This document shows, piece by piece, positions 1 to 5,385 of a DNA stretch of 6,842 bases. The notes beneath the pieces are model-generated. The model searched no databases. It had not been told where the DNA came from and saw only the letters and a list, made by a program, of their open reading frames with translations. Made by a program: the position numbers and the translations under genes. Numbering within the stretch: the stretch's first letter is position 1; each line of letters opens with the position of its first letter. Source of the stretch: Anaerolineaceae bacterium (lineage in GTDB: Bacteria; Chloroflexota; Anaerolineae; Anaerolineales; Anaerolineaceae); the NCBI GenBank assembly GCA_014860845.1, contig JACZIY010000041.1, forward strand, positions 1 through 6,842, given 5' to 3'.

Positions 1-360
1 ATGCTTCTGGATGGTATTTTGTGGAAGGTCATCAAGGGCAAAGTATTGATTTTCGCTGCACTCAGAGGTTGTGGTCAGTTCTCCGCCAATGATTCGACAG
101 ATGAATGTAAACACCAATTCGTCTTTGTACTGTTTGCCATAGATGCCGGTCAATTTTTCAACGACAACTTCCAGACCTGTTTCTTCCCTCACCTCGCGGA
201 TGACCGCCTCTGTGGGTATTTCTCCTCTTTCCACACCGCCTCCGGGCAGATTCCACTTATCCATGTCTCTCCGGTGACATAATAAGACACGATCTAATTC
301 ATCAAATATGACAGCAAATGCAGCAATGGTAAAACAGGAATTCTGGTTGAGATGGTCCAT
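1..360 (-). CDS. Nudix hydrolase, 3' end beyond window
   Basis: The minus-strand reading frame starts at the ATG at 360-358 and runs open for 120 codons to the window edge, so the C-terminus is missing. Residues 41-63 form a complete Nudix box: G41, E47, then R55-E56, E59-E60, T61 and G62-L63 at the canonical spacing. This is the Mg-binding, pyrophosphate-cleaving helix. It is preceded by the usual W-x-L-P-G-G-G segment (residues 36-42). Family members hydrolyse nucleoside diphosphates linked to another moiety; the substrate here cannot be told from the sequence. The start is fixed by a GGAGGA ribosome binding site 3 bases upstream (positions 364-369). It lies 20 bp downstream of the VOC gene on the same strand and is probably its operon partner. 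The open frame on the opposite strand here is only a shadow of this gene. Confidence 0.93.
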   Translation of the reverse strand, partial: MDHLNQNSCFTIAAFAVIFDELDRVLLCHRRDMDKWNLPGGGVERGEIPTEAVIREVREETGLEVVVEKLTGIYGKQYKDELVFTFICRIIGGELTTTSECSENQYFALDDLPQNTIQKH

Positions 361-363
361 TAA

Positions 364-369
364 TCCTCC
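364..369 (-). promoter_or_regulatory. Ribosome binding site of the Nudix gene
   Basis: The minus strand reads GGAGGA three bases before the ATG at 360. It is a strong Shine-Dalgarno match, slightly closer to the start than ideal. It sits inside the 20-bp gap after the VOC stop codon, which supports co-transcription with separate initiation. Confidence 0.75.
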
Positions 370-380
370 AATCTTACCGG

Positions 381-731
381 TTATTTTTGTTCTTCCAGCT
401 GTGCCAATTCCACCAGCATGCCATTCGGGTCACGAAGATAAGCGGATCGTCCCCAATCATAATTTTCGGGTTCATAATCTATAGTAACCCCCTGGCTGGT
501 TAACCGTTTGATTTCCTCATCTACATTTGGTGTACCAAAAGCGATATGGTTCTCGCAGGGTAGATCATTTTCACCGGGCTCATAGCGTGCATGAATCAAC
601 ATCTTTACATTATCAAAGGCAACAATTGCCATGCCTTCGTTCTGATAAACGATTTTGCCGCCAAGTGTCAGGTAGAACGCTGTAGTCGCTTTCACTTGAT
701 CTGTAAAAATTGCGATCTCTTCCAGTTTCAT
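381..731 (-). CDS. VOC family (glyoxalase/bleomycin-resistance fold) protein
   Basis: This 116-residue protein has the length and pattern of a small single-chain vicinal-oxygen-chelate protein: two beta-alpha-beta-beta-beta modules of about 55 residues. The second module begins at about N61-H62-I63-A64-F65. It ends with the hallmark R-D-P-N-G-x-x-V-E-L segment (residues 100-109). H62 and E108 sit at the usual metal-ligand positions. The first-module ligand, often His in an L-E-H-V-A-I type start, appears as E5 here. VOC proteins include glyoxalases, dioxygenases, and fosfomycin- or bleomycin-resistance proteins; the exact activity cannot be assigned. The start ATG (731-729) has an AAGGAG sequence four bases upstream (736-741). 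It is flanked by a GNAT acetyltransferase 48 bp upstream and a Nudix gene 20 bp downstream, which suggests a detoxification or resistance-like operon. Confidence 0.9.
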   Translation of the reverse strand: MKLEEIAIFTDQVKATTAFYLTLGGKIVYQNEGMAIVAFDNVKMLIHARYEPGENDLPCENHIAFGTPNVDEEIKRLTSQGVTIDYEPENYDWGRSAYLRDPNGMLVELAQLEEQK

Positions 732-779
732 TTTTCTCCTTTCGGTTTTCTTTTTCCTATCCCATAAAGAAAATATTGA

Positions 780-1262
780 TCACAACATTTTCTGCCAGTA
801 GCCCACATCAATCCATTGATCCAGCTTGTACCCCAAATCTTTGAAGTGAGCGACCTGCTTGAATCCAAGACTTTCATGTAATGCCTGGCTTTTTTCATTG
901 GGCAGAGCGATGGCGGCAATCAGTGAATGGAATCCCAGTGCCTGTAGGCGGTCAAAAAGTTCTTCGTAGAGCTGTTTACCAATACCCTGACCGAGGTGTT
1001 CTTTATCCAGATAAATGGTAACTTCGGCTGTGTAGCGATAGGCAAGGCGTGGTCGCCATTTGGAAGCATAGCAGAATCCCAGCACCTCTCCATCTTCCTC
1101 ATATACCAGATAGGGAAACACACGGGTGAACTCAGCTACTCTGCTCTCCATCTCCTCCACCGGGACGGGATCGATTTCGAAGGAGGCGTTGGTGGTAAGA
1201 ATGTAATGGTTATAAATATCGCACAAGCGTTGAATGTCTCTGGTTTCGATGGGTCTGATCAT
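780..1262 (-). CDS. GNAT N-acetyltransferase, phosphinothricin/methionine-sulfoximine type
   Basis: This 160-residue GNAT-fold protein is close in pattern to the phosphinothricin (PAT/Bar), YncA and MnaT group, which transfers acetyl from acetyl-CoA to the amino group of small amino-acid-like toxins. Visible signatures (numbered from the chosen ATG) are the I-Y-N-H-Y segment near residue 17, S-F-E-I-D-P near 27, W-R-P-R-x-A-Y-R near 69, the acetyl-CoA loop H-L-G-Q-G-I-G near 89, and the terminal L-G-Y-K-x-x-x-W-x-D-V-x-Y-W-Q. The first position of the pyrophosphate loop, usually Q or R, is Leu here, which is a minor deviation. Two in-frame ATGs exist, at 1268 and 1262. The AGGA at 1273-1270 is one base from the first and seven from the second, so 1262 is preferred; the longer form would add Met-Thr. 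It is the first gene of the minus-strand cluster. The true substrate is unknown. Confidence 0.92.
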   Translation of the reverse strand: MIRPIETRDIQRLCDIYNHYILTTNASFEIDPVPVEEMESRVAEFTRVFPYLVYEEDGEVLGFCYASKWRPRLAYRYTAEVTIYLDKEHLGQGIGKQLYEELFDRLQALGFHSLIAAIALPNEKSQALHESLGFKQVAHFKDLGYKLDQWIDVGYWQKML

Positions 1263-1269
1263 GGTCATT

Positions 1270-1273
1270 TCCT
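1270..1273 (-). promoter_or_regulatory. Ribosome binding site that decides the GNAT start
   Basis: The minus strand reads AGGA here. It is seven bases from the ATG at 1262 but only one base from the ATG at 1268. This argues that translation begins at Met-Ile-Arg-Pro rather than Met-Thr-Met-Ile. Confidence 0.6.
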
Positions 1274-1319
1274 GTAAATCGATGATTTTGGGATTAAAAA
1301 TTCAAGGGATTGCCTGATT

Positions 1320-1349
1320 ATTATAATGAAGGCGGGGTGATTCTGTATA
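1320..1349 (-). promoter_or_regulatory. Possible promoter of the GNAT-VOC-Nudix cluster
   Basis: On the minus strand a perfect TATAAT lies at 1325-1320. A TATACA (four of six matches to TTGACA) lies 18 bp upstream of it at 1349-1344. Transcription would start near 1313, leaving about 50 bases of leader before the GNAT gene. The -10 box is part of the palindrome ATTATAAT (1320-1327), so the same bases give a -10 on the plus strand as well. The plus-strand copy lacks a convincing -35. Confidence 0.4.
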
Positions 1350-1423
1350 TGTCCAGCTGGATTTGATCAGGATTTAGGCTGACTGATTTGTACACTCTTT
1401 CGTCGCTTCTCAATCAGTTGCGT

Positions 1424-1429
1424 TATAAT
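1424..1429 (+). promoter_or_regulatory. Candidate -10 element directly in front of the L,D-transpeptidase gene
   Basis: A perfect TATAAT overlaps the first possible ATG (1428) and ends seven bases before the second ATG (1437). A start point about seven bases downstream of the -10 would fall at or beside 1437 and give a leaderless or nearly leaderless message. No good -35 is seen at 16-18 bp spacing, so the assignment is tentative. Confidence 0.35.
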
Positions 1430-1436
1430 GTGGAGG

Positions 1437-2594
1437 ATGTTGAAAAGATACTTATCACGACGTGATTTTTTGAAAATAGCCGGTATTGGGCTGGGAACCC
1501 TGGCATTCCGTCCGATGCGGTTGTCTCCACTGGAGTATCTGGCGATGCCAAAACACCTGGCACAATTCCCGACTAGCGAGATCATCGGGCGGGTGACCGA
1601 TCCGGGGATCTATCTGCGCAGCAAGCCTACCAATGCTGGTGGGACGGATAATGTCCTTCAAAACCTGGCAGCGGACACGCTGTTGGAATGGAATCAGGAA
1701 GTCGTTGGCAATGTCATTGGTGGGCTATCCAACCAGAAATATGTGGAGACACCACTGGGATATGTCTATGGCTCGGTTTTGCAGCCCACCCGCAACATCC
1801 CCAACACACCCATCACTGAAATTCCAGCTGGCAAGAGTGGTTTCTGGGCAGAAGTGACCGTGCCGTATGTAGATCTGACGCATGAAGGCACCCTCGCATC
1901 TCCCTGGTTGCTGGATCACTTGAATTATAACTTTCCTCCACGTCTTTATTATGGCCAGGTGGTCTGGATGGATCGCATTCGCAGCAGCAATGGCTTTGTC
2001 GAATATCGCTGGAATGAAGATGCCAATGGGCGTGGCTATGGGTATGGTGGTACATATGGTGAATACTTCTGGGGGGATGGAGCTGGTTTCAAAGTATTAA
2101 CCGATGAGGATGTCTCCACCATCAGCCCGGACGTCGATCCGGTCGAAAAAACCATGACCCTTAACCTGGATTACCAGACACTCTCCTGTTTTGAAGGCAA
2201 CCGCGAAGTTTATTACTGCCGGGTGTCCACAGGTATTCAATACACATTGGATTCGACCGGAGAAGAAGTCGATTATTCCACCCCGCCTGGCACCTTGTTG
2301 ACACACTGGAAGATTATTTCGAAGAATATGACTTCCGGAGAAGAAGAAGGTGGCAGCGGTTATTCCACCCCGGCAGTTCCGTGGTGCGTCTATATTCAGG
2401 GTGGCATCGCCATTCACGGGGCTTTCTGGCACAACGCTTTTGGAGAACCACGTTCGCATGGCTGCGTGAATGTCACGCCGGAAGATTCCAAGTGGATCTT
2501 CCGCTGGAGCATGCCTTACGTTTCGCTGGATGCCGGCGAAGAGAGGCGCAGTCTGCCCGATCACGGCACGATTGTGAATTCCAGGAAGATTTAA
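1437..2594 (+). CDS. Tat-exported L,D-transpeptidase (SH3-like + YkuD)
   Basis: This 385-residue secreted enzyme is predicted to form 3-3 (meso-DAP type) or related L,D cross-links in peptidoglycan, or to anchor proteins to it. A Tat signal is at the N-terminus: S7-R8-R9-D10-F11-L12-K13, then a glycine-rich hydrophobic stretch to about residue 25. Residues 47-120 look like a bacterial SH3 domain (G-x-Y-L-R-S-K-P and G-Y-V-Y-G-S motifs). Residues 135-222 are a second, Trp/Tyr/Gly-rich region of unclear fold. Residues 238-362 are the YkuD catalytic domain, with I-H327-G-A-F-W-H and S340-H341-G-C343-V-N345; Cys343 is the nucleophile. The start is uncertain. An ATG at 1428 adds three residues but overlaps a TATAAT. 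The GGAGG at 1432-1436 abuts the ATG at 1437, and a TTG at 1440 is also possible. All choices keep the Tat motif. It appears monocistronic. Confidence 0.94.
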   Translation: MLKRYLSRRDFLKIAGIGLGTLAFRPMRLSPLEYLAMPKHLAQFPTSEIIGRVTDPGIYLRSKPTNAGGTDNVLQNLAADTLLEWNQEVVGNVIGGLSNQKYVETPLGYVYGSVLQPTRNIPNTPITEIPAGKSGFWAEVTVPYVDLTHEGTLASPWLLDHLNYNFPPRLYYGQVVWMDRIRSSNGFVEYRWNEDANGRGYGYGGTYGEYFWGDGAGFKVLTDEDVSTISPDVDPVEKTMTLNLDYQTLSCFEGNREVYYCRVSTGIQYTLDSTGEEVDYSTPPGTLLTHWKIISKNMTSGEEEGGSGYSTPAVPWCVYIQGGIAIHGAFWHNAFGEPRSHGCVNVTPEDSKWIFRWSMPYVSLDAGEERRSLPDHGTIVNSRKI

Positions 2595-2781
2595 GTCAAG
2601 TTACTTCGAACAAAAACTACCCACTATTTATTTTTATGCCTAAAGTTAAAATAAAATAAATTATAGATCTGTCATAAATTGATCTTTATTTCCTATGAAT
2701 CCTACTGGTAATGAAACCCAACATCTTCTATAATTAGTTTCTTGCCATAACCCAATTAATGAAACCTGGCTGTTAACTATT
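2595..2781. other. AT-rich intergenic region with a weak interrupted dyad
   Basis: This 187-bp gap between the transpeptidase and regulator genes is much more AT-rich than its flanks. AAATAAA followed by TTATA and GATC (about 2654-2669) is mirrored by GATCTTTATTT (2681-2691), giving an interrupted inverted repeat with an 11-base spacer (2670-2680). It could be an operator or a weak hairpin. No GC-rich stem followed by a T run is present, so no standard intrinsic terminator serves the transpeptidase gene. No small ORF here is convincing. Confidence 0.4.
2729..2734 (+). promoter_or_regulatory. Candidate -10 element for the LuxR regulator gene
   Basis: A perfect TATAAT lies about 47 bases before the regulator's ATG. 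The hexamer 17 bp upstream (TGGTAA) matches TTGACA at only three of six positions. A start point near 2741 would leave a leader of about 40 bases, in which no Shine-Dalgarno sequence is visible. Confidence 0.35.
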
Positions 2782-5052
2782 ATGGTTTTTTCAATTCTCA
2801 CAACCAAACTCTTTATCCCGTCCATTCCGTCTGACGTCATTCACCGCCCACATCTTCTTGAGCAAGTGACTGCAGGTTTGGATGCTGGACATTGTTTGAC
2901 GCTTGTTTCTGCACCGGCTGGTTATGGGAAAACAACTCTGCTGGCAGAATGGATCTCAGACTTTCAAGGCCAGGTTGCATGGTTAGCTCTGGATGAGCAG
3001 GATAATAATGAATTGCGTTTTTGGAAGTACTTTATAGCTGCCCTACAAACAGCTTCAAAACCATCGGGCCAGAAAGCATTGCAGATATTGGAATCTGCCC
3101 AGGACAAAGATTATCAGGTTATTTTGACTGAGTTGGTAAACGACCTAACCACGCTGGATGATAAAGTTATTGTTGTCCTTGATGATTTTCATGTAATTTC
3201 AAGTAAGGCAATTTATGAAGGGTTGCTTTTTCTGCTTGAGCATTTACCACCTTCTTTGCATCTGATCATTGCCACGCGTGCTGACCCTAGGTTACCAATC
3301 AGCCGTTTGCGTGTGCGCGGAAAACTAACAGAAATTCGTATTGCGGATTTGCGGTTTAATTCTGTTGAAATCATGGAGTTTCTCAACAATTTGATGGATC
3401 TTGGACTGAATGCAGCTGATATACAGGCACTCGAATCACGCACGGAGGGTTGGATAGCCGGATTGAAGCTGGCTGCACTTTCGTTACAAGGTAATGAAAA
3501 TGCTCATACTTTTATTCAAGCGTTTACCGGAAACCAACAATATATCCTGGAATATCTGGTGGAAGAAGTCTTACACCGTCAACCGGAAGCCATGCAGCGA
3601 TTTTTGGTGGAAACTTCGATCCTGGAGAGAATGTCTGCCCCTCTATGCAATGCAGTAACAGAAACGAACGATAGTGGTAATATTCTGCCTGAATTGCAAC
3701 ACCGCAATCTTTTTGTAATCCCTTTGGATGATGAACAATACTGGTACCGTTATCATCACTTGTTTGCAGAATTTCTTAAAAGTTACTTGCGACGCACACG
3801 AGCAAACGATTTGCCAATCTTACATCGTCGGGCTGCGCAATGGTACCAGACGAATAATTACCCTGAAGAAGCCTTACGACACGCATTTGCAATACCTGAT
3901 TATTCATATGTCAGCCAGCTGGTTCTGAATAACTGGAGGAAAATCTACCATCAAGGCCGGTTGGATACTGCTGTGCAATGGCTTGAAACTTTACCAAACG
4001 ACTTTATTCGCAATTCCCCACCGTTAGGTGTAGCGGTTTGCTGGACACTGTTCACACGCGGAGATTATGATCGTATTGCTTTGTTTCTGGATGACATCAT
4101 ACATGTATTTGAGCAAATGGTCGCATTAGGAACACTACCGAAAGAACACCCCGAATATAACATTATCAGACAACAGGTGATTTTACTGCAAGCCATTATT
4201 GATCGGCATCATGGTAATGCAGATTCAGCGATGAAAGAAATCGAGCTGCTCATACCTACAATCAATGAATTAGGAAAAACGCTTGGGCAAACGATTGTCG
4301 ATATGGGCTTTACAGCGTGCTATTCACAGTTGGGTTATACCTATGTTACTGTAAACGATTTAGAAAATGCGGAATATTATTTGAGCCTGGTCAGTCCCCA
4401 TGCCCGACGATGTGGCAATTTTTTAGCTTTAGCTCATACGACCATGGAATATGTGCGAATCAGCCTTCTGCAAGGAAAAATTGATCAGGCTGAAAAAATA
4501 TGTCGTCATGAGCTTGCGCTTACAAATCAACCCGAATATACGGATTATCCTGCATTCTGTTTGATTCAATTATCTCTGGTAGATGTACTGAGGCTGAAAA
4601 AATCTTTCGACGAAGCAGAAAGTCTTCTACAAACTGGATTGGATACGGCTCGAAAGAGCGGCCACGTATTTTATCTGGCACAGGGTTATCTGATTGCTGC
4701 TCGTTTGCATCATGCACAGGGTAAGGCAATCCAGGCTCAGGATGATTTACACATAGCTGAACAAATCGCTGAAACCATTCGCAATCACTTCCTCAACGAC
4801 ATGATTTCTCAGACCAGAAAAGAGTTATTAATCAAGTCCTCACCGAAGCAGGCTTTGATTGAACCGTTGAGTGAACGTGAACTTGAAGTCTTGCAATTGA
4901 TCTGTGCGGGTAAATCAAACCAGGAGATCGCTGATGAACTCTTTATCGCAATTGATACCGTCAAACGCCATGTCAATAATCTCTACGGTAAGCTGGGCGT
5001 CCGGCGCCGTTCTCAGGCAATTATCGAAGCACGCAGATTAGGATTATTTTAA
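2782..5052 (+). CDS. MalT-like LuxR family ATP-dependent transcriptional regulator
   Basis: This 756-residue cytoplasmic regulator belongs to the LuxR large-ATPase (MalT-like, STAND NTPase) class. The N-terminus (L-T-T-K-L-F-I-P, then H-R-P-H-L-L) is typical. The Walker A loop is A44-P-A-G-Y-G-K50-T51. Walker B is V-I-V-V-L-D134-D135-F-H, and a sensor-like A-T-R166-A-D-P-R follows. T-E-G-W-I-A-G-L-K-L (221-230) and Y-R-Y-H-H-L-F (322-328) mark the end of the NTPase/winged-helix part. Residues about 380-670 are helical and TPR-like, probably the effector-binding region. Residues 696-756 are the LuxR HTH (L-S-E-R-E-L-E-V-L and V-K-R-H-V-N-N-L-Y). It is somewhat shorter than E. coli MalT (about 900 residues). 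In MalT, ATP and inducer drive multimerisation and DNA binding; the inducer here is unknown. No Shine-Dalgarno is visible before the ATG. Its AT-leaning codon use differs from the transpeptidase gene upstream. A terminator follows 20 bp after the stop. Confidence 0.96.
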   Translation: MVFSILTTKLFIPSIPSDVIHRPHLLEQVTAGLDAGHCLTLVSAPAGYGKTTLLAEWISDFQGQVAWLALDEQDNNELRFWKYFIAALQTASKPSGQKALQILESAQDKDYQVILTELVNDLTTLDDKVIVVLDDFHVISSKAIYEGLLFLLEHLPPSLHLIIATRADPRLPISRLRVRGKLTEIRIADLRFNSVEIMEFLNNLMDLGLNAADIQALESRTEGWIAGLKLAALSLQGNENAHTFIQAFTGNQQYILEYLVEEVLHRQPEAMQRFLVETSILERMSAPLCNAVTETNDSGNILPELQHRNLFVIPLDDEQYWYRYHHLFAEFLKSYLRRTRANDLPILHRRAAQWYQTNNYPEEALRHAFAIPDYSYVSQLVLNNWRKIYHQGRLDTAVQWLETLPNDFIRNSPPLGVAVCWTLFTRGDYDRIALFLDDIIHVFEQMVALGTLPKEHPEYNIIRQQVILLQAIIDRHHGNADSAMKEIELLIPTINELGKTLGQTIVDMGFTACYSQLGYTYVTVNDLENAEYYLSLVSPHARRCGNFLALAHTTMEYVRISLLQGKIDQAEKICRHELALTNQPEYTDYPAFCLIQLSLVDVLRLKKSFDEAESLLQTGLDTARKSGHVFYLAQGYLIAARLHHAQGKAIQAQDDLHIAEQIAETIRNHFLNDMISQTRKELLIKSSPKQALIEPLSERELEVLQLICAGKSNQEIADELFIAIDTVKRHVNNLYGKLGVRRRSQAIIEARRLGLF

Positions 5053-5071
5053 ACCGGTAGCTATCTTTCCA

Positions 5072-5109
5072 ATCGCTTAACACTTTGGTGTTAGGCGATA
5101 ATCTTTTTT
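5072..5109 (+). terminator. Rho-independent terminator after the LuxR gene
   Basis: ATCGCTTAACAC (5072-5083), a TTTG loop (5084-5087) and GTGTTAGGCGAT (5088-5099) form a 12-bp stem with a single T-G wobble. AATC and a run of six T follow (5104-5109). On the opposite strand the hairpin is not followed by a T run, so it acts for the plus strand. It separates the regulator from the redox operon downstream, which therefore needs its own promoter. Confidence 0.88.
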
Positions 5110-5151
5110 AAAAAACCACTTTCGGGTGATCCAATGTGATTTCATTTCCGC

Positions 5152-5157
5152 TATATT
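5152..5157 (+). promoter_or_regulatory. Candidate -10 element for the redox operon
   Basis: TATATT ends six bases before the ATG at 5164. A promoter is expected between the terminator at 5072-5109 and this gene. If this is its -10, the transcript would begin at or next to the ATG, that is, leaderless. No convincing -35 or extended -10 is seen, and no Shine-Dalgarno precedes the ATG. Confidence 0.3.
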
Positions 5158-5163
5158 TGAGTT

Positions 5164-5382
5164 ATGAAAACACAAAATCCAATTAATAATTATGAAATCA
5201 GAGTAAAAGGTCACCTGGGTAAGAACGCCTCGGTCTGGTTTGAAGACTTCCAGATCGAATATAGTAACAATGGTGAAACAATACTACGTGGTCCCATCAT
5301 CGACCAGGCAGCCTTGTTTGGTATTCTCATTTGTATTCGCGATCTGGGTTTGACTTTGACGCTGGTTCGACAGGAGGAGTAA
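5164..5382 (+). CDS. Small conserved-looking hypothetical protein (72 aa)
   Basis: This is a soluble 72-residue protein with no signal peptide or membrane helix. Its pattern, beginning Y-E-I-R-V-K-G-H-L, then W-F-E-D-F, then a N-x-G-E-T-I-L-x-G-P segment, then D-Q-A-A-L-F-G-I-L and a C-terminal R-D-L-G-L-T-L, resembles small uncharacterised proteins I associate with Chloroflexota genomes; this recollection needs a search. The layout suggests three beta strands, a helix starting near D47-Q48-A49, and a final strand. It is probably a real gene: it follows a terminator, its end carries the AGGAGG ribosome binding site of the next gene, and only 3 bp separate the two, so translation may be coupled. 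Function is unknown. Proximity suggests a cytoplasmic partner or control role for the redox proteins downstream. An unrelated reading frame on the opposite strand overlaps it and is rejected. Confidence 0.75.
   Translation: MKTQNPINNYEIRVKGHLGKNASVWFEDFQIEYSNNGETILRGPIIDQAALFGILICIRDLGLTLTLVRQEE
5372..5377 (+). promoter_or_regulatory. Ribosome binding site of the nitroreductase gene
   Basis: A consensus AGGAGG lies eight bases before the ATG at 5386, inside the last codons of the 72-residue protein gene. It fixes the nitroreductase start and implies that the two genes are expressed together. Confidence 0.85.
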
Positions 5383-5385
5383 CGT

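Noticed and set aside
1..282. Plus-strand open frame of 93 codons at the left edge
   Set aside because: It is antisense to a frame with a perfect Nudix box and a good ribosome binding site. Its translation shows no recognisable domain.
996..1277. Plus-strand open frame over the GNAT gene
   Set aside because: It is a shadow of the acetyltransferase, whose motifs are clear on the minus strand. It has no start signal of its own.
2097..2564. Minus-strand open frame of 155 codons inside the transpeptidase gene
   Set aside because: It lies antisense to the YkuD catalytic domain, has no recognisable domain, and is Arg/Gly/His-rich as antisense frames often are.
2627..2660. TTTATTTT ... AAAATAAA inverted repeat as a terminator for the transpeptidase gene
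   Set aside because: The stem is A-T only, the loop is long, and no T run follows. It is expected by chance in such AT-rich sequence.
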